Of a stretch of DNA of 28,313 nucleotides, positions 1 through 8,186 are shown piece by piece. Both the position numbers and the translations under genes were made by a program. The notes under the pieces were generated by a model. That model worked only from the letters and a program-made list of their open reading frames with translations. It ran no database searches and was not told the origin of the DNA. Each line of letters begins with the position of its first letter. The stretch's first letter is position 1. Source of the DNA: Candidatus Atribacteria bacterium (GTDB lineage: Bacteria; Atribacterota; JS1; SB-45; 34-128); assembly GCA_003451675.1 (NCBI GenBank), contig DMCY01000017.1, forward strand, positions 1-28,313, in the 5' to 3' direction.

Positions 1-22
1 AATAAGCCTCCAATTAATTAGT

Positions 23-1504
23 CTATTCCTTCTCAGGTCGTCCGGGGAGCATCCATTCAGTATGAAACTCTCTCATTTTTCCGTCTGGTGTAGTCATTAC
101 TTCCGGATCATCTAACCCTTTAAGTTTAAAGTAACCATGGGCGCCAAAATAATCTCGTTGCAGGGCTGATACCTGGGCAGAAATCATTACCGGACTGGCC
201 AGTTGAAGAATATAATCAAAAGCATTATCCATAGCTGGTGCAGGCACTTTTACCCAATGAGCAATCTCGATAAAGTTGGCTAATTTGTTGAGATCTTTTT
301 TGACCACTTCAGCGAATCGAGGAGCAGTTAAAAGATTAGGTATTTCTGCATTTTTTTCGTAGGCTTTGGTAATTTCATCTAAAAACTGAGCCCTAATTAT
401 ACATCCACTTCGCCATCCTTTAACAATTTCTCCTAAATTAAGGTCCCATTTATATTCCTTAGAAGCAGCCTGTAATAAAGCCATACCCTGGGCGTAAGAA
501 GATATTTTAGCCAGATATAGGGCATCATGGGCAATTTCAATAAACTGTTCTTTTTCTCCCACATATTTTTCCTTAAACATAGATAATTTTTTTGATACTT
601 TCAGTCTCAAATCTTTATCTTGAGACATTTCCCGAGAGAAAACTGCAGCGGTAATAGTAGGTATAGGAACTAAGAGTTCTAAAGCACTTTGCACTGTCCA
701 GGTCCCTGTCCCTTTCATTCTGGTAATATCAGCAGTTCGATCGACTAAATACTCTCCACTTTTCTTATCCTTTTCTTTCATGCTTTCCCCGGTTATTTCT
801 ACTAAATACGAACGAAGAACGTCATTATCACTATTCCAACTGGTCATAATCTGGGCAATCTCCTCTGAATTCATATTTAAAGCATTTTTAAAAACCCAAA
901 CACATTCTCCGATCAACTGCATATCTCCATATTCAATGCCATTATGGACCATCTTAACAAAATGTCCTGCTCCATCGGGACCAATATAGGATACACAAGG
1001 AACACCATCATAGGATTTAGCTGCAATCTTTTTGAATATATCTTCTACCAGATCATATGCTTCTTTCTGGCCGCCAGGCATTATAGCAGGGCCTCTTAAA
1101 GCTCCTTCTTCCCCTCCAGAAATGCCTGTACCGATAAATAATAATCCTAAATCATTTAACTCTTTATTACGTCTTATCGTATCTTTGAAAAAAGAATTTC
1201 CAGCATCAATGATTAAGTCACCTTTATCCAATAAGGGCATAAGCTTTTCTATAAAGGTATCCACAGCCTTACCTGCCTTCACCAGAAGAATTATCTTCCG
1301 GGGAAATTCTAAAGAGTTTACGAATTCTTCTAATGAAAAAGTGGGTAATATATTTTTTCCTTTTGCTGCTCCCTTAGCAAATTTTTCGGTTTTAGCAGTT
1401 GTTCTATTAAATACCGCTACTTTATAACCTTTGCTCTCCATATTTAATACTAAATTTTGTCCCATAGGACCTAAACCAATTAACCCAATATTTTGTTTTT
1501 TCAT
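23..1504 (-). CDS. gnd: 6-phosphogluconate dehydrogenase, decarboxylating
   Basis: Oxidatively decarboxylates 6-phosphogluconate to ribulose 5-phosphate with NAD(P)+ in the cytosol (pentose phosphate pathway). The 493-residue protein is full length. It starts with a Rossmann fold (GLIGLGPMGQNL near residues 8-19), carries the family sequence GGEEGALRGPAIMPGG near 130-145 and the catalytic-lysine segment GAGHFVKMVHNGIEYGD near 178-194, and has the C-terminal all-helical domain with GWRSGCIIRAQFLDEI. The ATG at 1504 has AAGGAGG 7-8 bases upstream. It is the last gene seen of the minus-strand inositol/hexuronate cluster, separated from the SDR gene by a repeat-filled 390-base gap, so it may have its own promoter. 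Family assignment is firm; cofactor preference cannot be read here. Its presence beside inositol genes suggests, but does not prove, a link between the two routes. Confidence 0.95.
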   Translation of the reverse strand: MKKQNIGLIGLGPMGQNLVLNMESKGYKVAVFNRTTAKTEKFAKGAAKGKNILPTFSLEEFVNSLEFPRKIILLVKAGKAVDTFIEKLMPLLDKGDLIIDAGNSFFKDTIRRNKELNDLGLLFIGTGISGGEEGALRGPAIMPGGQKEAYDLVEDIFKKIAAKSYDGVPCVSYIGPDGAGHFVKMVHNGIEYGDMQLIGECVWVFKNALNMNSEEIAQIMTSWNSDNDVLRSYLVEITGESMKEKDKKSGEYLVDRTADITRMKGTGTWTVQSALELLVPIPTITAAVFSREMSQDKDLRLKVSKKLSMFKEKYVGEKEQFIEIAHDALYLAKISSYAQGMALLQAASKEYKWDLNLGEIVKGWRSGCIIRAQFLDEITKAYEKNAEIPNLLTAPRFAEVVKKDLNKLANFIEIAHWVKVPAPAMDNAFDYILQLASPVMISAQVSALQRDYFGAHGYFKLKGLDDPEVMTTPDGKMREFHTEWMLPGRPEKE

Positions 1505-1894
1505 TTTTCTTTCCTCCTTATTTAGTTGTTAGTATGTAGCATAGCGTATAGCGGGTAGCGTATAGTTTAAATTGATAAGATGATATTTATTCTAATTAAG
1601 CCAAAAAGTTAAAGTCAAAAACGTAAAACTATAATTCAAAATTCAAAACTTCAAATATTTTATTGTTTTTATGTAGGGGTCGGATTTATCCGACCCGTGT
1701 TATTCGGTAATTTTATTGTCGGGTTCGATGAATCGAACCCCTATAAATTACTCATTATTGTTACAGTATTTATTTACTATATACTCGATACTATTTTTCT
1801 GTTCTGTCTTCTGACTGCTGTATTCTGGATTCTTAACTCTTCTTCTCATTTTTCTTCTTCACTATATACTATATACTACATACTATATACTAAT
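1505..1894. other. Gene-free spacer with extragenic repeats
   Basis: 390 bases without a credible gene between gnd and the SDR gene. It contains a REP pair (1673-1744), listed separately. It also holds two tracts of short degenerate words of the type TATAGCGTATAG (1530-1566) and TATACTATATAC (1862-1890), and AT-rich filler. The 87-codon plus-strand frame over 1697-1960 runs through these repeats and into the SDR gene, so I do not call it. Confidence 0.6.
1673..1744. repeat. REP pair (BIME-like), copy 1
   Basis: Two imperfectly related hairpins face each other. The first is GTAG followed by the perfect palindrome GGGTCGGATTTATCCGACCC (1677-1696). The second is GGGTTCGATGAATCGAACCC (1721-1740) followed by CTAT, a near-complement of GTAG. 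The arrangement and the 72-base length match a second element at 5628-5700. A GTAG tetranucleotide head before a hairpin is the hallmark of REP sequences handled by RAYT (TnpA-REP) transposases. No RAYT gene is in this window. Confidence 0.75.
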
Positions 1895-2719
1895 TTAGAC
1901 TCCCGAGAAAGCACTAAACCCTCCATCTATAGGAACAATAATTCCGGTTACAAATTTTGAAGCATCAGAGGCAAGCCAGACACATGCTCCGATTAAATCT
2001 TCTGGATCACCAAACTTTCCCATAGGAGTATGGGTAATAATAGTTTCTCCTCTGGGTGTCAAACTACCATCCTCATTAGTAAGTAAAAAACGATTTTGGG
2101 CAGTAAGAAAAAATCCTGGTGCAATAGCATTAATTCGCAAGTTTTTATTATGTTCTTGGGCAAAATGTACCGCCAACCACTGTGTAAAATTGCTTACTGC
2201 TGCCTTGGCTGCAGAATATCCCGGTATCCGAGTAAGCGGACGGAAGGCGTTCATAGACGAAATATTTATAATAGACCCACCATCCTGATTTTTTATCATA
2301 TCCTTTCCAAAAACCTGAGAAGGAAGAATCGCTCCTCCAAAAAGATTAAGTCCAACTACTTTCTCCAAAGCAGAAAGAGGAAGGTCAAAAAATTTGAGTT
2401 GTTCTGAAGTAGTCGCCTCTTTCATATTCCCTCCAGCTGCATTAAGCAAGATATCAACTTTACCAAAATCTCTGATTACTTCATCTCTACAAACTTTTAT
2501 TTTCTCGATATCCATTACATTTATGTAATATCCTTTAGCTTGTATCCCTTCTGTTTTTAATTCTTGAGTTACTTTATCGGCATTTACAATATCACATAGG
2601 GCTATTTCAGCACCTGCTTTTCCCAATCCTTGGGCAATAGCAGTCCCCAAAACCCCAGCTCCTCCGGTAATTACTGCTATTTTGCCTTCAAGGCTAAACA
2701 TCTTCAAATTTTCCTTCAT
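1895..2719 (-). CDS. SDR-family oxidoreductase, probable D-fructuronate reductase (D-mannonate oxidoreductase)
   Basis: Predicted NAD(P)-dependent reduction of D-fructuronate to D-mannonate, the step after UxaE. The classical SDR pattern is complete: cofactor loop TGGAGVLG (residues 18-25), NAAGG (93-97), catalytic Ser154/155, and YSAAK giving Tyr168 and Lys172. The open frame extends to 2779, but the ATG at 2719 is preceded by GGAGG with a 6-base spacer, so I choose that start (274 residues). B. subtilis UxuB and T. maritima UxaD are SDRs of this size, and the gene directly follows a tagaturonate epimerase; that is why I prefer this substrate. A gluconate or other polyol dehydrogenase is the main alternative. 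SDR membership is sure; the substrate is inference. Confidence 0.7.
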   Translation of the reverse strand: MKENLKMFSLEGKIAVITGGAGVLGTAIAQGLGKAGAEIALCDIVNADKVTQELKTEGIQAKGYYINVMDIEKIKVCRDEVIRDFGKVDILLNAAGGNMKEATTSEQLKFFDLPLSALEKVVGLNLFGGAILPSQVFGKDMIKNQDGGSIINISSMNAFRPLTRIPGYSAAKAAVSNFTQWLAVHFAQEHNKNLRINAIAPGFFLTAQNRFLLTNEDGSLTPRGETIITHTPMGKFGDPEDLIGACVWLASDASKFVTGIIVPIDGGFSAFSGV

Positions 2720-3017
2720 TGATAACCTCCTTCTTGCTATTCTCGAATTCGATAGTTTTTTAAATAACAAATATACCAAGTTAGCTAGTTAATTGGCTAC
2801 TTAATTAGTCAGTTAAAACAGACTTCAAACAACAATTTAAATCATAAAGTTAAGCAAAAATTATAATTTAGAATCATTTATAAATAGAGCATTGTATATT
2901 TTTTATAAAGCTATCCGCTTTACACTAATATATGGGATGCAATATACCAAATTAGTTTTTTTGTTTTTTTATTATAAAACCAATTAACCAAATAACTAGT
3001 TAACTAAATAACAAAGC
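2720..3017. repeat. Spacer with degenerate TTAACTA-type words
   Basis: About 300 gene-free bases between uxaE and the SDR gene. Two tracts are built of overlapping words such as TTAGTCAGTTAA and AACTAGTTAACTAAAT (about 2776-2817 and 2982-3014). A similar tract occurs downstream of iolN at about 5722-5755. No promoter or terminator is convincing. The SDR ribosome binding site occupies 2726-2730. Confidence 0.45.
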
Positions 3018-4514
3018 TTATGCTTTTAAGAGTTCTAAATGTCTTTTAATATGATTCGAAAGTTCCCGGTAATGGTCTTCTTCATATTTAAATAATGTTT
3101 TATAAATTCTATCTTTAAAGATATATTTTCCTTCTTTATCTCTTGCCCTTAAAATAGAGCCATAAGTTATATGGATAAGCTGACGAGAATCTGGCTTATT
3201 AAAAAGGCTAACTAATTGCTCATCAGAAAGTTTATCTATATTCGGAACACGGGAAAGATCGGTAGTTAAATTATAAGATGCTCTATCTTTGGCAAAATTC
3301 TCCAGGGCAAATTGATGAATCTCTCGATAAAGAGCCGGGTCTTTTATGGCAACCACTTTTACTTCCTCTAACCAGCTGGTTCCGGCAGTTTTTATATGGC
3401 AAAGGCCATCTGTCTCTTGAGAAAAAATAGGATAAACAGAAAACTTATCACTTCCGGTATGAAGAGAAAGCTTGTACCCTCCGATATTTTTAGCGATAGT
3501 TGCGTGTAAAGAAAATTCCCTGGCGAATTGCTTAACATTTCCTATATATTCTATTCCCTTTTGCCAATCCCCTAAGAAATGAAGGGCTAAGTTCTGAAAA
3601 TTTACCCCTCTTCTTTGAAGCTCCAGAACAATAAATAGATGAGCCAAAGGAGAAGTGACAGTGGGAGTTTCGTCTACAGAAATTTCTAAATCAAATTTTT
3701 CCTTTTTATAATCCTTTAGAAATTCGTAACATTCCACCACATGGTTTAGGGCTTCGGAATAAGTTAGTATAATTTTTCTTAATGATTTCTCATTAAATAT
3801 TAACTCTTTCTCACCGACTTTAAATTTCTTATTTAAATATAAATTTTCTATTTCTTTACCATTAGGAATTTGATTATAAAGTTGTTCTAATTCTTGTTTT
3901 TTTAATCTTCCAATATCATTTTTAATAAAACCGGAAGGGTCTAAAGTAAACATGGTGAAGCCACAATCTGCTGCTTCTTCTAACTCTTTAATTTTTTTTA
4001 CATGATCTGCATCAGCTCCAAAAGGACCAATATAGCCTACCTCAAAACAACCCCAGATTGCATCATCTAATACCTTCTGCCAGTTTCTTTCAGTTCTATC
4101 CATTTCTCTTACTGATTGCTGAGCTAAAACTGGAAAAATATCTTTACCTTGGAAAGCCTGAAGATGGGCTGGGGTAGCTATTCCCAAGCGATCTCCGGTA
4201 CCAAAAGATGGCTTAAGACCACAAAAAGATGGGTTGAAAAAAGGAAATATTTCACGCAACAGTTTGAGATTATGGCGATTTAAATAACATATCTTTATTA
4301 TCAGTTCATTTTCATCAATTTTTTTCTCTTCCAGTGCATTGCTTTCAAATTTTTTTACTTCTTCAGATTTACCAACTACAGTTAAATATTTTTTCTGATT
4401 ATCCTTAACCAGGAAAAAATAATTATCTTTCTCTGATTTTACAGAATTATAATAAATTTTGTACTTATTAGAGTAGATTTCTATAAAAAGTTGTAGAATA
4501 TCTTTTTTATTCAT
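3018..4514 (-). CDS. uxaE: Tagaturonate epimerase (UxaE family)
   Basis: Interconverts D-tagaturonate and D-fructuronate, joining the inositol branch (which ends at tagaturonate) to the hexuronate route via mannonate. At 498 residues it has the size of the T. maritima enzyme family, and it shows the family-like central block GLKPSFGTGDRLGIATPAHL followed by GYIGPFGADADHVK. I recognise it by overall family resemblance rather than a textbook active-site motif. The ATG at 4514 follows GGAGGAGA with about a 10-base spacer. It lies 80 bases after iolO and upstream of the SDR reductase, so three consecutive reactions are encoded by neighbours. The N-terminal 100 residues are lysine-rich and less typical. 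Confidence 0.8.
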   Translation of the reverse strand: MNKKDILQLFIEIYSNKYKIYYNSVKSEKDNYFFLVKDNQKKYLTVVGKSEEVKKFESNALEEKKIDENELIIKICYLNRHNLKLLREIFPFFNPSFCGLKPSFGTGDRLGIATPAHLQAFQGKDIFPVLAQQSVREMDRTERNWQKVLDDAIWGCFEVGYIGPFGADADHVKKIKELEEAADCGFTMFTLDPSGFIKNDIGRLKKQELEQLYNQIPNGKEIENLYLNKKFKVGEKELIFNEKSLRKIILTYSEALNHVVECYEFLKDYKKEKFDLEISVDETPTVTSPLAHLFIVLELQRRGVNFQNLALHFLGDWQKGIEYIGNVKQFAREFSLHATIAKNIGGYKLSLHTGSDKFSVYPIFSQETDGLCHIKTAGTSWLEEVKVVAIKDPALYREIHQFALENFAKDRASYNLTTDLSRVPNIDKLSDEQLVSLFNKPDSRQLIHITYGSILRARDKEGKYIFKDRIYKTLFKYEEDHYRELSNHIKRHLELLKA

Positions 4515-4594
4515 TAATTATTAATCTCCTCCAATATTGCTCCAAAATAATATATCTAATAATTGCTAATTTCATATTGGTTATTAAAACTAAT

Positions 4595-5404
4595 CTAAAA
4601 TTTTATTTTATTTAAGTGCTCAATGGTAAGACGGGCACAACTATTCGGGTCGGGTAAGGGGAGTATTTCTGCCGAAACATAACCCTGGTAATTTATTTTC
4701 TTTAAAGTTTCTATTACTTTTTTAAAATCGATATGGCCACAACCTGGGGCCCAGCGATTACTATCGGCAAAATGGACATGGGTGATAAAATTTTTCGCTT
4801 GAATAATACTATCGTAGATTGAAACTTCTTCGATGTTCATATGAAAAGTATCTGCCAACAATCCTAAATTTGTTGCGCCTACCCGCTTAATAAATTCAAT
4901 TCCCTCACTAAGGGTATTAATAAAATTACTTTCATATCTATTTACCGGTTCCAAGGTAAGTCGGACATTATAGCTTTTTGCAAATTCTGTAGATTTTCTC
5001 AGGCAATTAATAGCCCATTCTTCGCCTTCTGTCCTATTTACACCTTCCTCAATATTCCCTCTTATTAATCCGATAATTACCTGGGCATTGAAATGGGAAG
5101 CAAATACTATCTGGTCTTTTATTCTTTTAACTGCCATTTTCCTGATAACTTCGTCAGGATCAGAAAAACTCAAACCTTCTTCTCCGTACGCCTGTCCGGT
5201 GCCTATGGCCGGGACCTCTAAATTATTTTCTTTTATTATGTTGATAACATCATTTACTTTTAAATCTTTAGGATTTCTAACCGCTAATTCTGCACCGTCA
5301 AAACCTAAGTCTGCAACTTTCTTAATACTCTTTTCAAAATCCTCTTTAAAGGCTAAAGCCGAAAATTTAGTTGATGAAATGGAAACTACTATACTTTTTT
5401 TCAT
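4595..5404 (-). CDS. iolO: TIM-barrel sugar epimerase, probable 5-keto-L-gluconate epimerase
   Basis: Predicted to convert 5-keto-L-gluconate, the IolN product, to D-tagaturonate. It is an AP-endonuclease-2-type TIM barrel with the metal/catalytic set Glu152 (LEPVNRYE), Asp185 and His188 (ADTFHMN), His211 (HVHFAD) and Glu246 (SAEILP). The reading frame is open to a TTG at 5419, but that TTG is itself part of the Shine-Dalgarno sequence TTGGAG; the ATG at 5404, nine bases after GGAG, is the better start and gives 269 residues. The size and the neighbours IolN and UxaE fit T. maritima IolO. On sequence alone it could also be a tagatose/psicose 3-epimerase-like enzyme. Confidence 0.75.
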   Translation of the reverse strand: MKKSIVVSISSTKFSALAFKEDFEKSIKKVADLGFDGAELAVRNPKDLKVNDVINIIKENNLEVPAIGTGQAYGEEGLSFSDPDEVIRKMAVKRIKDQIVFASHFNAQVIIGLIRGNIEEGVNRTEGEEWAINCLRKSTEFAKSYNVRLTLEPVNRYESNFINTLSEGIEFIKRVGATNLGLLADTFHMNIEEVSIYDSIIQAKNFITHVHFADSNRWAPGCGHIDFKKVIETLKKINYQGYVSAEILPLPDPNSCARLTIEHLNKIKF

Positions 5405-5477
5405 TGTTTTATGCTCCAATAACTAAAATTAATCTTTTAAAGTAATTGTGAGGGTGTATGGCAATATATCCCCTTTC

Positions 5478-5547
5478 TGTCATTCCCGTGGAAACGGGAA
5501 TCTATCTTTAAATATTATTCTGGATTCCCACTTTCGTGGGAATAACA
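5478..5547. repeat. Inverted pair of TCATTCCC/GGGAAT hairpins
   Basis: TGTCATTCCCGTGGAAACGG-type hairpin (CCCGT pairs with ACGGG) followed about 45 bases later by its inverted relative TGGATTCCCACTTTCGTGGG running into AATAACA. The outer ends TGTCATT and AATAACA are near-complementary, so the whole 70-base block could fold as one large stem. This is a widespread extragenic repeat style in bacteria; no coding role is seen. Confidence 0.65.
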
Positions 5548-5627
5548 ATAATAGACAGGCGAGCCTGTTCCTCGTTTCCACAAGAGCAAACTCTATGAAA
5601 ATAGAGAACATCTGTCTCTAAACTAAA

Positions 5628-5700
5628 GTAGGGGTTAGATTCATCGAATCCGTTAAAAGAAATTGTCAATTAACCCGGGGCGGATGAATCCGCCCCCTAC
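5628..5700. repeat. REP pair (BIME-like), copy 2
   Basis: Starts GTAGGGG, continues with the imperfect hairpin TTAGATTCATCGAATCC, and ends with the perfect palindrome GGGGCGGATGAATCCGCCCC followed by CTAC, the exact complement of the GTAG head. At 73 bases it matches copy 1 (1673-1744) in design and length, although the hairpin stems differ in sequence (GATTCGA, CGGAT and TCGGAT types). Confidence 0.75.
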
Positions 5701-5828
5701 TCCCGGCTTTTTTCTATTTTCTTAACCAAGTAACCAAGTAACTAACTAACTAATTACTATACGCTATACGCTATTTTAAGAGATTGCCACACTCGCTACA
5801 CTCGTTCGCAATGACAAATAGCTATTCA

Positions 5829-6953
5829 CTATAGACTATTTATTTGCCCGATATATGGTAATTCATATACAGATTTCCAACCTTTGCTCATCGGTTCTTT
5901 TAAGAATGGTTCCATCTCCTTTGGGTCACGCAGACTAATCTTTTCTACCGGTGGTAATTTGCCTGCCGGATAGGTCTCCATAATCTCATCATGAACCAAA
6001 GTTAAGTATCTGAGAATAGCGGCGATAGGACGTTTTGCTTTTTGAGCACTCGCCCGAGTCGGATAACCTACCACTCCTTCTGGAACAGCCGATCTTTCAA
6101 TGGCAGATTGGCCTTCCCCCTGCTGCCACAATTGTGGACGACGATAGGGGTCAACTGATGTATCAAAATGACCACCGGGCAATAAAGATTCACCCTCTGT
6201 ATCCACCGCATACTTCATATCTAGCATCTCAGGGAAGAGTAATTGAGCAACAGATGCCTCCGCCTCATCAGCATGGATGAAGTCAGTGGTAAGACTGTCT
6301 TCTCTGTCGATAGGAATGAAGAATTCTCTGATTGAGCGATGCCAGTCAATTACCCGATAGATACCAGGTAATTGATAACGCTTACAAAATTCCTGTATGG
6401 CAGATTCTAAGATCCATAATTGTCCGTGATTATTCACCCACATTTGCTTGCGAAAACCATCATTCCATAGTCCGTACATTACATTAATCATAGTTTCTCT
6501 TACTACATCCTCGGGCATAATAATAGTACCGGCCATACCGCAGTGATGATAAGGATGTCCCCCGTAGTTTAGGGGAGGTAAGGCTAAACTACAACCCACT
6601 CCATCTCTGTTTTTAATATAACGGTGTACTCCTTCACAAATCTGGGTAACCATAAAGGTATCCAGACCGGTGTTGGCATAATCACCGTGACATTCGGTAC
6701 ATCCTACCGGGACAAAGACAAAATCATTTTTTCGCCTGTTTTCTATCACGTGCATACGGGGAGTAGTCTGGATATAACTACCTGCCTTCCCTAATTCAGA
6801 AGGGGAAGGGACTTCGTATTCTTTAAGTATCCCTTCAATTTTACTCATCGGTGCATCAAATAATTCTTTTTTTAACCTGCCTACCTGGCTATTCTCAAAG
6901 ACTATCTGAGGATAATCGGTAGTTAGCCATTTTTCATTTTTTTTATCAGACAT
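5829..6953 (-). CDS. iolN: Creatininase-family hydrolase, probable 3-dehydro-scyllo-inosose hydrolase
   Basis: Predicted to open the inositol ring by hydrolysing the diketo-inositol made by IolM to 5-keto-L-gluconate. Creatininase-type metal ligands are visible: Glu87, His89 and Asp98 in GCTECHGDYANTGLD, and the NNHG segment with His176. The 374-residue length is longer than creatininase itself (about 260), with N- and C-terminal extensions like those of the T. maritima IolN group. The ATG at 6953 follows GGGAGA. It starts only 23 bases after iolM, so the two oxidation/hydrolysis steps are translationally close. Creatininase membership is well supported; the substrate rests on context. Confidence 0.82.
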   Translation of the reverse strand: MSDKKNEKWLTTDYPQIVFENSQVGRLKKELFDAPMSKIEGILKEYEVPSPSELGKAGSYIQTTPRMHVIENRRKNDFVFVPVGCTECHGDYANTGLDTFMVTQICEGVHRYIKNRDGVGCSLALPPLNYGGHPYHHCGMAGTIIMPEDVVRETMINVMYGLWNDGFRKQMWVNNHGQLWILESAIQEFCKRYQLPGIYRVIDWHRSIREFFIPIDREDSLTTDFIHADEAEASVAQLLFPEMLDMKYAVDTEGESLLPGGHFDTSVDPYRRPQLWQQGEGQSAIERSAVPEGVVGYPTRASAQKAKRPIAAILRYLTLVHDEIMETYPAGKLPPVEKISLRDPKEMEPFLKEPMSKGWKSVYELPYIGQINSL

Positions 6954-6976
6954 TTTATTATCTCCCTTTTCTTAAT

Positions 6977-8161
6977 TTATTTAAACTCACAGGTAATTTT
7001 ACATTCTGTTCTATCAGTCCGCAATAAGACTATATTTTCCGGAACTTCATCTAAAGTTATCTTTTTAGTAATCAATGGAGTCATATCCATCCCGGAAGCC
7101 ATTGAGCTGATAACTCGGGGGAAAGTTCCGTGTCCGGAATGCCCCTGGGAACCAACAATAGAAGCCCTTCTTACCTGGAAGACTTCTCCGGTTACCGGAA
7201 TCTTCTTATCTGAACGGGCGACAATTACTACTGTGCTGTTAATCATTTTACCTTCCCAGATAGATTGTTCGATATCTGCCCAGACCTTATCGGGTAAACC
7301 GGTTGCTTCCAAATACAATTTAGCTCCCAGACCACCGGTTATATCTAATACTCTCTCAGTAAAGTTTTCTTTAAGAGGATTAATGATATGGTCTGCACCC
7401 ATCAACTTGCCTAATTTTGCTCTTGGTTCAGAAGGTTCAGATAGAATTACATTGGAGGCTCCGGCTTTCTTCATGATAGCTACTGCCGCAAGACCGATAG
7501 GACCTCCGCCTAAAATTACCGCATTATCTCCGGGTCTTATTCCTCCCCCTCGCTCTATTACCGCATTATAAGCTACTGAAGTAGGTTCAACTACACTGCC
7601 AGCCAGGAATAAGTCATCACCCTTGTAAACTCTCTTTAGTTCTTCCAGACTCCAAATATAGCGAGAATCAACTTTAACATACTCCGCAAAAGCCCCATCA
7701 CAACTAAAACCAATCTCTTGTAATTTCTCACAGTGATTAGGATAGCCATCCGCACAAGGTCGGCAAGAAGCACACCAGAACATTTCTTCTGCAGTTACTG
7801 CTTCTCCTTCTTCGAATTTCTTCCCCGTTCTCTTGTTAATGGCCTGTTCACCTGCTTCCACTACCACTCCTGAAAATTCATGGCCTAATGTCGCCGGAAA
7901 AGCAGTAAGTCCAGGATACCATATATAACCATCATCATCAGGTTGAGCCATATGGACATCACTACCACATATTCCACAGGCTTTAACTTTAATTAAAACC
8001 TCTGTGGGTCCAATTTTAGGAACATCTTTCTCTACTATTTTAACTTCCGGATTCTTCCAAACTTTGCTACCCAAATAAGTAAGTTTCCCGTCAATATCTT
8101 TTGCTCCTAATTTAAAATCTGGCTTAGGCTGCCAATCAGCATACAAAGTTACGGTTTTCAT
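6977..8161 (-). CDS. iolM: Zinc-dependent alcohol dehydrogenase, probable scyllo-inosose 3-dehydrogenase
   Basis: Predicted second oxidation in inositol breakdown: scyllo-inosose to 3-dehydro-scyllo-inosose with NAD(P)+. The MDR fold is complete. Catalytic zinc ligands lie in CGICGSD (Cys65) and GHE (His93, Glu94), the structural zinc cysteines are Cys130, 133, 136 and 144, and the Rossmann glycines are GGGPIG (218-223). Its 394 residues match the size of T. maritima IolM. The ATG at 8161 follows AAGGAGA. It sits between the LacI regulator (25 bases upstream) and iolN (23 bases downstream). Alternatives within the family are threonine or sorbitol dehydrogenase, which the neighbours make less likely. 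Confidence 0.82.
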   Translation of the reverse strand: MKTVTLYADWQPKPDFKLGAKDIDGKLTYLGSKVWKNPEVKIVEKDVPKIGPTEVLIKVKACGICGSDVHMAQPDDDGYIWYPGLTAFPATLGHEFSGVVVEAGEQAINKRTGKKFEEGEAVTAEEMFWCASCRPCADGYPNHCEKLQEIGFSCDGAFAEYVKVDSRYIWSLEELKRVYKGDDLFLAGSVVEPTSVAYNAVIERGGGIRPGDNAVILGGGPIGLAAVAIMKKAGASNVILSEPSEPRAKLGKLMGADHIINPLKENFTERVLDITGGLGAKLYLEATGLPDKVWADIEQSIWEGKMINSTVVIVARSDKKIPVTGEVFQVRRASIVGSQGHSGHGTFPRVISSMASGMDMTPLITKKITLDEVPENIVLLRTDRTECKITCEFK

Positions 8162-8186
8162 TTTTTTGTTTCTCCTTTTTTTAATT

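Larger units (their letters stand above)
5405..5828. other. Repeat-packed spacer between iolN and iolO
   Basis: 424 bases with no gene, inside what otherwise looks like one operon. In order it holds the iolO ribosome binding site, an inverted pair of TCATTCCC hairpins (5478-5547), a small perfect palindrome ACAGGC-GA-GCCTGT (5555-5568), a REP pair (5628-5700), a TTAACCAAGTAACTAA-type word tract (about 5722-5755), TACGCTATACGCTAT words, and a GATTGCC/GCAATGAC inverted repeat (about 5782-5816). The density suggests a landing site for several repeat families, and it may split the operon transcript. Confidence 0.6.

Noticed and set aside
1032..1427. 131-codon plus-strand frame opposite gnd
   Set aside because: It lies wholly antisense to a well-conserved enzyme, has no ribosome binding site, and its translation shows no family pattern.
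1697..1960. 87-codon plus-strand frame with hydrophobic stretches
   Set aside because: It is made from the second REP hairpin, TATA-type word tracts and the antisense end of the SDR gene; no ribosome binding site.
2720..2779. N-terminal extension of the SDR protein to 294 residues
   Set aside because: GGAGG with a 6-base spacer directly precedes the ATG at 2719, and the extension has no SDR features.
5478..5547. CRISPR-like palindromic repeats
   Set aside because: Only one inverted pair, no direct repetition with regular spacers and no cas genes; it is an extragenic hairpin repeat.
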